The notes under the pieces: generated by a model
What the model was told of the DNA's origin: nothing
What the model saw: the letters and a program-made list of their open reading frames with translations, nothing else
Databases searched by the model: none
Part shown: in pieces, positions 1 to 10,408 of the stretch
Position numbering within the stretch: position 1 is the first letter of the stretch
How the letters are laid out: every line of letters starts with the position of its first letter
Made by a program: the position numbers and the translations under genes
DNA from: Rhodeus uyekii
Taxonomy: Eukaryota; Chordata; Actinopteri; Cypriniformes; Acheilognathidae
Reading direction: 5' to 3'
Assembly (NCBI GenBank): GCA_037043235.1
Contig: JAWRVZ010000050.1
Span: 2,196,501 to 2,260,500, forward strand
DNA length: 64,000 nucleotides

Positions 1-880
1 CTGACACTTGACAAGACTCCATATCAAGATCACTAAGGTTCAAATCACTCAAGACCTGCTTCATCTCTTCACTGGATCTAGATGGTAAGGGATCCTCGGT
101 ACACTGGAGATTTGATTGAATCTGTTTCGGCGGTGGTAAGTCTTGCACAGAAATACAAGGTGACACATCAGCTATTTTAGCATTTCTCTTTAACACAACT
201 CTGTGATTAGTGGGATAGAAGACTTTCAACGGGATAGAACCATCTCCCCATAGTGGTGTTATGACCCTTCCGACGAGTATTTGCCTAGGTCTTGATTTGG
301 ACTCTGTCGGTTCCACGATAACTGTGCTGCCTACAGACAAGACAGAAGATTGAGGTAGTTTTCCCCAAACCAGATGTTCAGTTTGTGGCTCCAACGTCAC
401 ACTTCCTAGTAACTTTACAGTACCGACTTTCTCAGGTATGACTTCACCTCTCCACCTTTCTGAATTGTAGAAAAGAGATAGAAACATACAGCACTCATCA
501 CTCTCATTGTTACATGACTTAGACACGATCCTCCAGTAACCTTCCGTTTCTCTCAGTTGCATCAAAAGTCTCTTTATGACGTTTGTTCCCAAAATCATCT
601 CTTCCGTCTGCCCAGGCATAACCAAAGCAGGAATTATCATGGGGCAGCCATACACTCTAACTGTAAGATCATAGACTGCAGTAGGGGTAATGTGATGAAC
701 ACCACAGCCAACAATAACAATATCCTGTGCTAACTGGCATGTCAAATCTGGGTTACTTTTCAACAACTTTTCTTCGGTAGACTCACTGAGAGTGCATGCC
801 ATTGATCCACTATCAATTAAAGCTTTGAGAATGAAACCCTTCTCAAATGAAACAGATGTGTAAAACAAGCTCAGACAACA
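1..880 (-). pseudogene. Retropepsin-like aspartic protease segment of the retrotransposon
   Basis: Reading the minus strand from about 880 down to the window edge gives an open frame with the catalytic aspartate in ALIDSGSMA (codons at 806-814 encode Asp-Ser-Gly). Roughly 70 residues later comes ILGTNVIKRL, the hydrophobic-Gly loop that closes a retropepsin fold. The frame is entered after a stop at 881-883, while the upstream Gag frame ends at 871, so a frame change separates them. The protein would continue into pol beyond the left edge. Confidence 0.6.
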
Positions 881-1043
881 TCAGATTTTGGAACTCTCTG
901 AACACCCTGAAAAATGACTGTTTTGTCTGAAGTTACATCACTGAACATTTGACATAAAGACTCGTAATCCCTTGCATCATCAATATTGGATATGGGAGAT
1001 TCACTCTCAAGATCTACGTGATCCTCCCTCACACATAGATCAT

Positions 1044-1409
1044 TTAGTTTGACTGCTGGTGGCCTGAAGAAGGCTTCCTTTCCTTTGGACACCTGTTTCT
1101 GGAATGGTCTGGTGAAAAACACTGGAAACAGAGCCTGTTTTCTTTACAGTGAGTAAAAGCAGAATGTGAGGCATCCTTACACACCAAGCATGGTGAATCG
1201 TTCAAGCCTGGAATCCTAGACAGGTTGTTTCTCTTCCTGTTCACCTTGTTAGATTCACTATTGTTCACCTGTTCACTATTATTCATTAGAACTCTCTCCA
1301 GCATATCGATCACTTTTTTCCAGAGCCATATTTTCTGATTGTTTGACTGGAGAGAATCATGGTCAGTTGTCACTGGGTTTTGGCTAGGACTCACACGCAC
1401 CTCATTCAA
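1044..1409 (-). CDS. Retrotransposon nucleocapsid-like segment with CCHC zinc knuckle
   Basis: A 121-codon frame carries a clear zinc knuckle near its C-terminal half: CFQCFSPDHSRNRC fits C-x2-C-x4-H-x4-C. A degenerate knuckle-like motif (CLVCKDASH...HC) precedes it. This is the nucleic-acid-binding part of Gag. It overlaps the capsid ORF by four bases and the next frame (871-1122) by about 80 bases, so translation of a continuous Gag-Pol would need frame changes. Confidence 0.65.
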   Translation of the reverse strand: MNEVRVSPSQNPVTTDHDSLQSNNQKIWLWKKVIDMLERVLMNNSEQVNNSESNKVNRKRNNLSRIPGLNDSPCLVCKDASHSAFTHCKENRLCFQCFSPDHSRNRCPKERKPSSGHQQSN

Positions 1410-2419
1410 AGCAAGCTTTTTTCACATTCAATTGGTCGATTTACTTTTCCTGTGGCTCTGAGACATTTCTCTGAGTGATACTCGTTCATAATCTCTTCCA
1501 CTTCATTAGCGGTCCACTTGTCAATGGTTTTTGAACGAAACGTTAGAGCTAGATCTGAATTTGGACAATTCCTAATGAACATGCGTGTGACTTCAATCAG
1601 TTGGTTGTTCAGCACTTTACCCTGTTGTTTTAGACACTCAGCTGTGATGTCAGCAGCATGGTTCAGGCGCAACCAGTAATCAAAGGGATCCTCCTGAGGC
1701 TCTGGAAGAGTAGTATAGAAATCTTGTAATGGGATAGGAGAATACTGTTGGCAACTGAAATGCTTCCGTAATAGGGTGTAAATCTCATAAGGATTTGTTT
1801 TGATATGCAAACTATTAGACAGCATCCCCACTTTAACAACATCTTTTGCTTTGCCTCTCAAATGGATTACAATTTCTTCACCATGGTCTTCAGAAGGCAG
1901 AAAACCCTTTCTTATGAAGTTTTTCATGAGCTCCACCCATTCATCAAGCGAAACATTGTCTGAAGCGTCGCCTCTGAAAATTGGAGGTTCTTTAACTTCC
2001 CTCTGACGCACTACTTGAACCTGTGATGTACTTGACGTGGCGCTGTGCTCAGGCATGTATCTGCTATCCGGATGTTTTTGAGATTGCATAGATGTAGCTT
2101 CAGTTTGACTGTGCAAATTCAAGTGTGCAAGAATACTGTCTGCCAGTTGAAGGCCTACTTGCTGCACTATGTTATTCATCTGACTCATTACGTCACTGGT
2201 AAAGGCTGGAGTTGATGTGCTATTTGGCTGCGTACTATTGGAACTGCAATGACCCACATGCACAGGGCTGTCATTAGCATTTGGTGTGGGAATTGGATTT
2301 GATTCTAACCCCATAACATTGTTGACACCACTCATAGTAACTGTAGAAGGACTAGAACTAATGTCTGGAAAGGGAATTGGTGTAAATAATAGACCTCTCC
2401 CTCGACCAACATACTGCAA
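1406..2419 (-). CDS. Retrotransposon Gag-like capsid ORF (337 aa)
   Basis: Uninterrupted 337-codon frame. The first 140 residues are low-complexity (Ser/Thr/Asn/Gln-rich). A compact helical-looking region at about residues 150-300 follows, containing Trp (DEWVELM), a run of charged helices and conserved-looking FIRNCP and DKWTANEVEEIM stretches. This is the layout expected of a Ty3/Gypsy or Arc-type capsid domain. It is followed directly, with a small overlap and a frame change, by the zinc-knuckle segment at 1044-1409. The ORF being open suggests a fairly recent copy. I see no reason to call it a domesticated gene, because the downstream frames are disrupted. Confidence 0.6.
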   Translation of the reverse strand: MQYVGRGRGLLFTPIPFPDISSSPSTVTMSGVNNVMGLESNPIPTPNANDSPVHVGHCSSNSTQPNSTSTPAFTSDVMSQMNNIVQQVGLQLADSILAHLNLHSQTEATSMQSQKHPDSRYMPEHSATSSTSQVQVVRQREVKEPPIFRGDASDNVSLDEWVELMKNFIRKGFLPSEDHGEEIVIHLRGKAKDVVKVGMLSNSLHIKTNPYEIYTLLRKHFSCQQYSPIPLQDFYTTLPEPQEDPFDYWLRLNHAADITAECLKQQGKVLNNQLIEVTRMFIRNCPNSDLALTFRSKTIDKWTANEVEEIMNEYHSEKCLRATGKVNRPIECEKSLL

Positions 2420-2665
2420 ACCAGTAAAACCTTGAGTTTTCCATAGTCAAGTAATAAAGAAAATAAAAATAAAAGTGTACACTTGGTGTCAAATGCATTA
2501 CCTGAATGTAATAATAGCAATATTAAGTCACTTCAGAGTGTTTATTGAAAAGTCTTTTCCCAGGTATTTTCCAAAGGTCCTGGAATAAATGTAGTGCTTA
2601 GCTGAAGGTCCTGTGCAGAGAAGAGTGAAGACAGGCTCACCTGTAGCACTTTCTTTTTTTATGTC
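2420..2665. other. No gene seen between the retrotransposon and the Tigger copy
   Basis: AT-rich sequence with two short minus-strand open frames and no recognisable domain, terminal repeat or LTR end. It may be retrotransposon 5' untranslated sequence. Confidence 0.4.
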
Positions 2666-3468
2666 GATTCTTTTATGTCGCCGAACCCTAATATCTCGAG
2701 CACAAAAGAGGGACAAATGCGCCACTTTACATGGTTATCTCGTGACTCATGATCGTACCTAGTTCACTGCACATGCGCTGAGTTTGAGTTGCACGTTGCT
2801 CTGTCTGTGACGCTTCACTCACAGCGCCGCGCAGTCGCAGAAGAACTTGCGGAGACTCTGAAGTGAAAGCAAATATTGTTCTTGCGCTTCTCAACTAGCA
2901 GCGAGTGCTGTCCTCCCCCATCCCAAAGCACTCACAGCTGTGTGCACATAAAGCCCGCCTTCTCTGATTTGATTAGTTTTCTCAAATATTTTGACATTGG
3001 TCGGTAGCGAGCGGTTACCGACCAATGAGTATGAGGCTTAGATGAACACACACACACACACACACACTCACACACAACTGCTTCTGTTCTGACGTCCGCT
3101 CTGCTCAGCGCCGCTGCGGATTGAAGAACCAGGTTGTTATCAGACGGGACGAAGCCGAATTTGTTGAGAAAGCACATTAGACAGGCAGAACACAAGAAAG
3201 TATGCAATCTAGTACAGCGTGATGACCTCACGAATATGTTATGACTGTTTACGCTGTGAGCGAAATTGTGTTTGCAATGTTCTAGAATATAATTAAAGGT
3301 TTGTATGGAGAATGGAAGGTGTTTTTATTGTATACTGGTAAATCCCTGCTGTTAGTTGCTGCACATATGCCTTTTGTTGTTAGCAAACATATACAGTGTA
3401 TGTACATTTGTATAGCATGCCGATCGCTTCATCTAATAAATCACCATATTGGCTGTTGGTTATCTCGT
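2666..3468 (+). mobile_element. Tigger/pogo-like non-autonomous element, copy A (ends missing)
   Basis: The internal sequence matches the four other copies in the window (12.0, 31.7, 44.2/48.5 and 56.5 kb). Landmarks are ATGTCGCCGAACCCTAATAT at the left, a CA microsatellite in the middle, and TAGCATGCCGATCGCTTCAT near the right. Both terminal inverted repeats seen in other copies (CAGTGGAGTTCAC... and ...GTCGACATATCCGG...CTG) are absent. The right side stops exactly where the Ig-exon flanking module begins. A decayed or truncated insertion. Confidence 0.65.
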
Positions 3469-3595
3469 TATGTTCTTCATAATGTCTTCTTTTCTGCATT
3501 GACATTTATGCAGGTTTAGGACAGATCGAGAAAATTCACTTACTTTGACTTTGTTAGATGTTTAATCATAACTTCTGTTTGTTCATTTCTTACAG
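3469..3595 (+). repeat. E-type upstream intron module (copy 1)
   Basis: About 127 bp ending in the acceptor TTTGTTCATTTCTTACAG. Nearly the same sequence stands directly before all five E-type Ig exons (also before 7036, 55812, 60570, 63567). Exon and flanking intron were therefore copied as one unit. Confidence 0.85.
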
Positions 3596-3853
3596 AGAAA
3601 CCTAAAGCTGTTCTGAAAGTTCAGCCGAATCCATCACAGATATTCAGAGGAGAGAATGTTACTCTCACATGTGACGTACAGGGGGAAGCATGGAGATACA
3701 CATGGAAGTGTGATGGTAGATATCACACATCTAAACAGAAAGAGTTCAAGATCACAGCAGAGAAAACACAGAAGTGCAGGTGTTACGGCTGCAGAGCATC
3801 AGGATCAGATTTCTGCTCTCACTCGTGTGATTATGTGACTCTGTCTGTGTCGG
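3596..3853 (+). CDS. Ig-domain exon E1 (FcR-like/LITR-like receptor gene 1)
   Basis: A 258-bp exon bounded by TTTCTTACAG and GGTGAGTG, phase 1-1, with no stop in the coding frame. It encodes one Ig-like domain of an extracellular immune receptor. The B-strand Cys is at residue 26 (VTLTC) and the core Trp at 37. The F-strand Cys is best placed at residue 66 (YGCRA), by alignment with YWCRG in the F-type exons. Four extra cysteines lie at 39, 61, 63 and 74, and this copy has a further one at 78 (SHSCD). The domain begins EKPKAVLKVQPNP, the usual inter-domain linker style of FcR-like receptors. Upstream exons of the gene lie left of the window. The next exon in frame is E2. Ligand is unknown. 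Confidence 0.8.
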
Positions 3854-4700
3854 GTGAGTGATCATCGCTGACTCACATCAGCATCTGCTCAGATTGAATA
3901 TTGTAGCTGTCGCAGAGTAAGGTGTATTTTCTTTTCTGAATATTTCAGTTATTTTGTGTATTATAGATGTTATGTAAATTTATGTTCATGTAAAATTTTA
4001 TTTAATTGCCTCAAAAGATTTGTTAAAGTGACACCTTCAGGTGAACAACATATATTGTAATAAGTGATCACGTGATTTACCTAGAAGTGTGCAAAAGCGG
4101 AACCACGAGGAAATGCGCACAGACTAAGAGGTGTTCGGTCCACGAAGAGTTTGTAGCTGGAGAAATACTGCCAAATATCTTTTAATGTCTCTTGGTTTTC
4201 TGATTGGAAGGTGCACACGGTATGTTTATTTTGTATGTTAATTTGCAAGTTAATGTGTTTTGTTGAAACTGTTACTTGAAAACTGTGGACAGGAAAAACA
4301 CTCACACAGTCATTTTATGTATTTCAGTTTTTCACGGTGTCACAGATGTTAAATAAGGGGTGCACGATATTCAAGTGACGTCAAAGTCAAGATGAGGTGA
4401 TGTCAACAGTGCCAATAAATTAAACGTTGAGACATCAGTTGAAGCGTGATTCTTTTAATCAGAAGAAAACTCCAGGAGCCATTATAAATATTAAATGTTT
4501 TCTTTGTGTTGGAATAAGGGATGTAATTCCCGATCATTCCCATGATGGATGGTGGTTGAAATGAATGATGAATGATGGATAGATGATGAGTTTAACACTG
4601 TGAGATGTGTTTACTGCAGTTCATACAGTCACCGGCATGAATATGAGCACATGCTCAAAACAGCAGCTTCCTCATCCGAAGGAAAAGTTTTTGTAGCAGG
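3854..4700 (+). repeat. E-type downstream intron module, split by an insertion
   Basis: The sequence after E1 (donor, then GATCATCGCTGACTCACATC) matches the downstream flank of the other E exons until about 3898. It then resumes at about 4487 with ATTAAATGTTTTCTTTGTG and continues to about 4680 (GCAGCTTCCTCATCCGAA). The roughly 590 bp in between have no counterpart at the other copies, so they are an insertion of unknown type. Confidence 0.65.
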
Positions 4701-6715
4701 TCTGCTCTCCAGCTGTACTGCAGTGTCTGTTTAATAAAACAATGAGAGAGAGACGGTTCTGCTGCTGTCAGTTGCGAGTCGCTCTAGTAATGCTTTGTTA
4801 CAATAATTCAAAGATTATATATTTAAAACACAATGTTATATTTACTTCCATGTGACTAATACACATCGAACACCAATAAACATTTATGTCCTTGGGGATT
4901 GATTTCACAATGTCTTCCTCTACTGTCCACAACGGGTACTTCGCATCGTAAAGCAATAGTTGAAACCATACAAACACAACCAAATAATCAAATACATGGA
5001 AAAAAAAAAGTAATACAATAAACTGTAAATACAGTAGTCATTACTCCTGTGACTATACATCCAGGGTATCACACTTTTTTTACTCCACATGTCAATAAAA
5101 GGCTAGTAGTTGAACTGTGAAGTGAATCCATGTGATTCTGATCTTCTGATGAAATGAAGGAGTGTTTGGATGGTTTTATTTAAATGGAGGTTATTGTTGT
5201 TGTTTCATATTCTGTCATCCTGCTGCTCGTTGTGTTATTGCATTTAAAACACAATCTCAATGTGTTTAAAGAACATTATGATCGTGTAAAGTAGGAGAAT
5301 AACCGTCACACTGGATGAATATGGAAACATCTGGATTCATCTCTCAATCTATATAAAGTGTGCTTTTTCTGGTGATCAAATATCCATACAAAAACATCAA
5401 ATATATTGTATGTTTTTGTTGATAAATTTAGTATAAAAATGAACAGTGCATACATATTTTTCATTTTGAGCTACTTTGTCATGTTATGCACTGGCATTTC
5501 CCGCAAAAGACTATAAAACACTCACAAGATACAGATTACCATCTTATAGCAATGATAGAGCATATGTAAGCTGTCAAAAATTAACGGGGGATTTGGCCAA
5601 AAATCTGCCCATGTTGTCTCATAATGTTTATGTAAGTGTCATAAACTGAATAATTCTGTCAAAAACTGACACACATAAACAGATTTGATGATTGTGCTCT
5701 TGAGAGCGTCAAAACTAATATAAATAGATTTTTCTATTTACAAATATATTTTTGCTGAATTGAACAATGTACATCTGATGATTTCTTGATCGCAAGGTCT
5801 GAGATCTCATTATAATTCATCCTGAAACAAAAAAAAAGGTGTAGATATTTTTGGGGCTAAATAAGATAATTACTGTACACTCATCTTAATCAACTAGCAA
5901 AACTTTGACAGATTTCGATGAACATGAGTGAACTTAGTGATAATAAAAGGAAGTGCTTATTTGCACGTTTTCCAAGCAATAATCCCTTCAGAATTGGAAG
6001 AAAACATTAATTTTCTGCAACAGGTAGCAGTAAGGCAATAGGCTATTTATTTTTCGAACTGTCTTCCACAACCACTTTAGTAACGGGAGTTTATGCTGGG
6101 ATGTGTAGGTTGTTGATAGGCAACACGTAACTATTATTCATGACTTTCTTTTTAAATATGCTTTTCAGTTTATGCAGTTTCAAATATTTTTTTTTAGGTG
6201 ACTGTTATTTGAGGGTTTCCTCTTATTGTTTCCATGGCGACATGTCATGTTTGTCTCGTGACACACCGCAGCTACAAAAGGGCTGTATGACAGATGTATC
6301 GCATTTATGCTCTCTTTTTTATTCAAAAAACCTTTATAATGATCATGTTAGCTGATCTTTTACTCACAATGGGAGTTTTCTTTCTTTTTCCTTCACCAAT
6401 TTCTGATGGTTCAAAACATACACTATCAAAGCCAAAGACACTAGATTTGGTAGATTTACTCGCAAAGGGAGTCAGTCAATTGTATGAATTTGTTTGGTTT
6501 GATAGTAAAGAAGCAGTTTTTGAGAGAAAAAAAGTCCATTATGTGCACTTACTCTTTTGTCATCTTTTCATCATTTGAGGGCATTTCATGCATATTTATC
6601 TTCATATTATGACCCATTTATTCCATAAAAATGAATGTATATTAATTATTGTTCTCTGTCAGCATTAATGCACAGTTTAAGATTAAATTCCTGATGAGCT
6701 GAATTTTTTTTGTCT
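4700..6715. other. Intron of gene 1, no gene seen
   Basis: AT-rich. The only structure I can support is a block at about 5150-5330 (GGAGTGTTTGGATGGTTTTA...) that is nearly repeated at about 60938-61095 downstream of exon E4, so it belongs to the duplicated receptor cassette. Short open frames here show no domain. Confidence 0.5.
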
Positions 6716-7035
6716 TTTATTATGAATATGTGAGTTACTGTAATCTATAAGCTTGTGCTCTAAAACAATGACAAAATTCACATTTAGAAGATGAAAGTGT
6801 TGAAAACTTCCAGTCTCTCACTTCTGCTGATATCAATGATTTTGATGACGTCACTCTGAACTTCAGCTTCATCAGATTTTCTGTCCAATCAAATGCATCT
6901 AGAATATAAATGTTCTTCATAATATCTTCTTTTCTGCAGTGACATTTCTGCAGGTTTAGGACAGATGGAGAAAATTCACTTACTTTGACTTTGTTAAATG
7001 TTTAATCATAACTTCTGTTTGTTCATTTCTTACAG
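6716..7035 (+). repeat. E-type upstream intron module, extended (copy 2)
   Basis: About 320 bp upstream of exon E2, almost identical to 60247-60569 upstream of exon E4. The proximal 130 bp are shared with all E exons. Confidence 0.8.
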
Positions 7036-7293
7036 AGAAACCTAAACCTGTTGTGAATGTTCAGCCGAATCCATCACAGATATTCAGAGGAGAGAATGTT
7101 ACTCTCACATGTGACTTACAGGGGGAAGGATGGAGATACAGATGGTGGTGTGATGGTGGAGAGCAAACATCTAAAGAGAAAGAGTTCAAGATCACAGCAG
7201 AGAAAACACAGGAGTGCAGGTGTTTCGGCTGCAGAGGATCAGGATCATATTTCTGCTCTGGTTGGAGTGATAAAGTGACTCTGTCTGTGTCGG
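7036..7293 (+). CDS. Ig-domain exon E2 (membrane-proximal domain of gene 1)
   Basis: A 258-bp phase 1-1 exon with acceptor TTTCTTACAG and donor GGTGAGTG. It encodes a cysteine-rich Ig-like domain with Cys at 26, 39, 61, 63, 66 and 74 and Trp at 37. It differs from E1 mainly in the central stretch (WWCDGGEQTSKEKE) and lacks the extra seventh Cys. It is the last Ig exon before the transmembrane exon at 8038, so it should be the membrane-proximal domain. The junction codon Gly-to-Ala with the next exon keeps the frame open. Confidence 0.82.
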
Positions 7294-7560
7294 GTGAGTG
7301 ATCATCACTGACTCACATCAGCATCTGCTCACATTGAATATTAAATGTTTTCTTTGTGTTGGAATAAGGGATGTAATTCCCGATCATTCCCATGATGGAT
7401 GGTGGTTTAAATGAATGATGAATGATGGATGGATGATGAGTTTAACACTGTGAGATGTGTTTACTGCAGTTCATACAGTCACCGGCATGAATATGAGCAC
7501 ATGCTCAAAACAAATCAAAGGTTTATATTCACTACATCCTTAAATATTAATATTGTTTGC
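7294..7560 (+). repeat. E-type downstream intron module (copy 2)
   Basis: Same downstream flank as at 3854, 56058, 60825 and 63822, including the ATGAATGATGAATGATGGATGG stretch. It is followed by CAAATCAAAGGTTTATATTC, which recurs at about 35137 upstream of exon F1. Confidence 0.75.
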
Positions 7561-8037
7561 TGTTTCCTGGATGATAACTGATCATAATTAAATTAGTGAT
7601 TAATGCAAATTATTGTTGTTTTTTGTTTTGACTTTATAAAGAAATATTGAAATAACAACAATGCAAGTTTAACTTCTAGTAACTTTATAAAAATAAATAG
7701 AGTAAAAAGAAAGTTTTGATTCTCCCTTATGTTTAAGGAACTGAAAATTTTTAATTAAACTAGATTTTTCATATTTTGTTTCTGGGTAAAAAATGAGATG
7801 CATTAATATATGAGTGGCTTTGAAACACTTTTTTTTATTAAATCCTCCTGTCGTCTGTGAACTGCCTGTTGCTCCTGCAGAAACACTTCATCTGATGTGA
7901 TGAAAGTTACAGTAAAGATCCTTCATCCTGTTTGGCTGTTACATATATTTCTTATATATATCAATTGATCTGCATAATCTCTTCATTGAGTTTCATCAAT
8001 AATGTTTCTCAATAATGTGCTTGTGTTTCTGTTTCAG

Positions 8038-8136
8038 CTCAGATTTCAGTCTTCAAAATCATCAGTTTTCTTGCTGCAGTTTTTTCGCATCTGATGGCGA
8101 CAGTCGTGATGATTTACAAATGTTACAGAGCCAGAG
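8038..8136 (+). CDS. Transmembrane exon of gene 1
   Basis: A 99-bp exon (33 codons, phase 1-1) with acceptor TGTGTTTCTGTTTCAG and donor GAGGTAAAAC. It encodes a short stalk (AQISVFK), then about 20 hydrophobic residues (IISFLAAV through VVMIY). A basic juxtamembrane stop-transfer sequence (KCYRARG) follows. There is one His but no Arg, Lys or Asp inside the membrane segment, so the usual charged residue for pairing with an FcR-gamma or DAP12 type adaptor is not evident. Start and end were set by splice sites and by frame continuity with E2 and the tail exon. Confidence 0.82.
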
Positions 8137-8214
8137 GTAAAACTAATGTCTCTCTCTCTTAATGTCTGATAACTCTCTGTCTTTCTCTAATAAATGTTTT
8201 TCTGTGTATTTCAG

Positions 8215-8273
8215 TTTCATTTGTTGAAGATCAAAGTCAGTTCGCCGTAACGGAGGAAGAAACTTCAATCTGA
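8215..8273 (+). CDS. Cytoplasmic tail exon of gene 1 with stop codon
   Basis: Acceptor TTTTTCTGTGTATTTCAG precedes a 59-base coding segment that continues the transmembrane exon frame (junction codon Val) and ends at TGA 8271-8273. The tail is about 19 residues, acidic (FVEDQ, TEEET) and has no tyrosine, so it carries no ITIM or ITAM. The 3' untranslated region follows. I see no AATAAA in the next 350 bases, only an ATTAAA at 8648. A longer-tailed splice form cannot be excluded. Confidence 0.78.
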
Positions 8274-8828
8274 TCTTAACAAGTTTAAAAAGATTCAGAA
8301 TATTAATTTTTTAGAAACATATTTGTTTTTGTTTTTTGTTTGTTATCAAGCTTTAGAAATATTTTATCGAGCTGCTTTTATATGGTCCATATTATTGTTG
8401 TTGTTTATGTAACGGGTGTTATGTTGTCTTAATTTCACACAAAATCACTTTCTTTTGTTATTAATATTTTTTTTAATATTTTTTTTGAACTATGTAATTT
8501 ATTCTTGCATTATTTAATTTAATTTAATTTATTATTTTTTTAGTAATTTCTTTTATTTAGTTATGTACATTTTCGATTATTAATTGTATGCGATTCCTCA
8601 TTTGCGGTGAGCGGATGCAGAGTGGTGGGTTGCACAGAAGCTCCAGCATTAAAGTGTGACACGAGTTTTGTATCTTCAAATATAAAGTTTTTTTTTTCTA
8701 AAATGTTCTTAAACCTTATGCAGATATACGAGTTAAGTTTGTATGAACCTGCTGTTTGTATTTTAGTAAATCATTTTCTTGCGATAAATGTGAGAAAGCT
8801 CCGTGGCTAAAATGTCCCCCTTCCACCG

Positions 8829-9241
8829 TGTCACACGTGTTCCTGTCTGGGTCTTCTCTGTCACTTCCTGTCAGTCTTGTCTTTGTTTCACCTCCTGTCT
8901 CTCGGGTTATTGTTTCACTCCCTACACCTGTCTTGTAATCACTTCCTCGTTAGTCTCCCAGGTGTTGCTGTTTTCCCTTGTGTATATATCACTTGTGCAT
9001 TTCCCTTGTGTTTGTCGGTTGTTGAATTGGTATGTGGATGTTTCCTTGTCTCTGTGATCCTGACCTGCTAGTGTTCAATGTTTTGGTTAAGTTCAGTTTA
9101 ATACACATGCGTGCTTATTTGTTTTGTTATTTAAAGTGTTTTGGTTTTGTTTATATTAAATTAGCTTTTGTTTAAACCCTGCCTTGCCTCGTCACCTTGC
9201 CTGTCTCGCATCGCACACCAACACCCCCTGCTTTCGTAACA
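8829..9241 (+). repeat. 5' LTR
   Basis: 413 bp starting TGTCACACG and ending CGTAACA. Compared with the 3' LTR it has a few extra bases in the CTGTCTCTCGGG region and an extra TATATTAAATT-like stretch near 9151-9163. Confidence 0.9.
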
Positions 9242-9286
9242 GAACAACCGACCAGGTTCGTCACCTAAGAAAGACGATAGTGGACT

Positions 9287-10408
9287 ATGGAACCCCTGGA
9301 GAAGATACTCCAGATTGCCCTGGAGAACTCTTCCTTTCTGGAATTCTCCTGGAGGTTCAGCAGGTTCGCGACCTTCTCGTCCCTGAACGACGAGGAATTG
9401 AAAGTGCTGCTCTGGTTTGGGGCAAACCACTTTCAGCTCGGTGACCTCCCTGACACTACTGGACTAAGCTGGCAAGAAGCCCTGTATGTGTGTCAGGTGA
9501 GTGCCGTGTCCCAAACCAGTCAGCCAACACCATCAGCGTCTCAGTCGACGGCCCGTCTGAAAGAGCCAGAGCCAGATCCAGAGATCCGCCAGCCAGAGCC
9601 AGATCCAGAGATCCGCCAGCCAGAGCCAGATCCAGAGATCCGCCAGCCAGAGCCAGATCCAGAGATCCGCCAGCCAGAGCCAGATCCAGAGATCCGCCAG
9701 CCAGAGCCAGATCCAGAGATCCGCCAGCCAGAGCCAGATCCAGAGATCCGCCATCCAGAGCCAGATCCAGAGATCCGCCAGCCAGAGCCAGATCCAGAGA
9801 TCCGCCAGCCAGAGCCAGATCCAGAGATCCGCCAGCCAGAGCCAGATCCAGAGATCCGCCAGCCAGAGCCAGATCCAGAGATCCGCCAGCCAGAGCCAGA
9901 TCCCGAGCTGCCTGAACTGTGGCCCGACCCGCCAGAGCTGCCTGAACTGTGGCCCGACCCGCCAGAGCTGCCTGAACTGTGGCCCGACCCGCCAGAGCTG
10001 CCTGAACTGTGGCCCGACCCGCCGCTGGACTTCTGGGACATCCCAGAGCCGCCGCCGGTCTTCGCCGACGTCCCAGAGCCCGTTACCGGCCCGGAGGCCG
10101 CCGCCCCAGTGACTCTCGCCCTGCCGGCGCCCCCAGTGACTCTCGCCCTGCCGGCGCCCCCAGTGACTCTCGCCCTGCCGGCGCCCCCAGTGACTCTCGC
10201 CTTGCCCGAGCCTGCCTGGCTCACCCCGCCGGCGCCGCCTGACCCGCCGGCCTTGCCCGAGCCTGCCTGGCTCACCCCGCCGGCGCCACCTGATCCACCG
10301 GCCTTGTCTGAGCCACCCTGGCTCATCCCACCTTTTCCTCCCCCTGGACTCTGTTTTGTTTATGATTTCATGTGTGAGGACTGTCTTTTATTATTATTCA
10401 TGAACTGA
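9287..10408 (+). CDS. Proline-rich tandem-repeat ORF of the LTR element (373 aa)
   Basis: The single long sense ORF between the LTRs. Residues 1 to about 70 are a non-repetitive domain (MEPLEKILQIALENSSF... with LNDEELKVLLWFG), probably helical. Then come 12 copies of a 9-residue unit PEPDPEIRQ (27-bp DNA repeat, 9562-9900, one copy with H for Q). Four copies of a 10-residue PELPELWPDP unit, several APPVTLALP units and a Pro/Ala-rich end follow. The start ATG is 45 bases after the 5' LTR. No enzymatic or zinc-knuckle motif is seen. It may be a Gag-like or packaging product, but function is unknown. Open frames on other strands across the repeat are shadows of the 27-bp periodicity. Confidence 0.6.
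   Translation: MEPLEKILQIALENSSFLEFSWRFSRFATFSSLNDEELKVLLWFGANHFQLGDLPDTTGLSWQEALYVCQVSAVSQTSQPTPSASQSTARLKEPEPDPEIRQPEPDPEIRQPEPDPEIRQPEPDPEIRQPEPDPEIRQPEPDPEIRQPEPDPEIRHPEPDPEIRQPEPDPEIRQPEPDPEIRQPEPDPEIRQPEPDPEIRQPEPDPELPELWPDPPELPELWPDPPELPELWPDPPELPELWPDPPLDFWDIPEPPPVFADVPEPVTGPEAAAPVTLALPAPPVTLALPAPPVTLALPAPPVTLALPEPAWLTPPAPPDPPALPEPAWLTPPAPPDPPALSEPPWLIPPFPPPGLCFVYDFMCEDCLLLLFMN
9562..10240 (+). repeat. Coding minisatellites (27-bp and 30-bp units)
   Basis: Twelve nearly perfect 27-bp units, then four 30-bp units, then about four 27-bp units (CCAGTGACTCTCGCCCTGCC), all in multiples of three. The ORF survives changes in copy number. Confidence 0.9.

Larger units (their letters stand above)
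1..2419 (-). mobile_element. Ty3/Gypsy-like LTR retrotransposon remnant, gag to protease
   Basis: Three consecutive minus-strand coding segments read in the order gag, CCHC zinc knuckle, retropepsin-like protease, then run off the window start, where pol would follow. The segments lie in different frames, so the copy is broken, or uses frameshifts at points I cannot verify. No LTR is recognisable at the 2420 side. Assignment to Ty3/Gypsy rests on domain order and general resemblance to fish retroelement Gag proteins. BEL/Pao or another LTR lineage is not excluded, because the reverse transcriptase is outside the window. Confidence 0.7.

Noticed and set aside
1044..2419. Domesticated Gag-derived host gene
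   Set aside because: The protease follows, frames are broken between segments, and no host-like exon structure is seen; a retrotransposon remnant is simpler.
6735..6920. A 61-codon minus-strand ORF that is also conserved at 60272-60454
   Set aside because: Its conservation is explained by duplication of the whole E-type upstream intron module; no domain and no independent constraint visible.
9562..9900. CRISPR-like array of regular repeats
   Set aside because: The 27-bp units are directly contiguous with no spacers and lie in a coding frame of an LTR element.
9490..10326. Several long open frames on both strands over the LTR element interior (Arg/Ser-rich, Trp/Leu-rich and Gly/Ser-rich)
   Set aside because: 27-bp and 30-bp repeat units are multiples of three, so any frame lacking a stop in one unit stays open; only the sense Pro-rich frame has a unique N-terminal domain.
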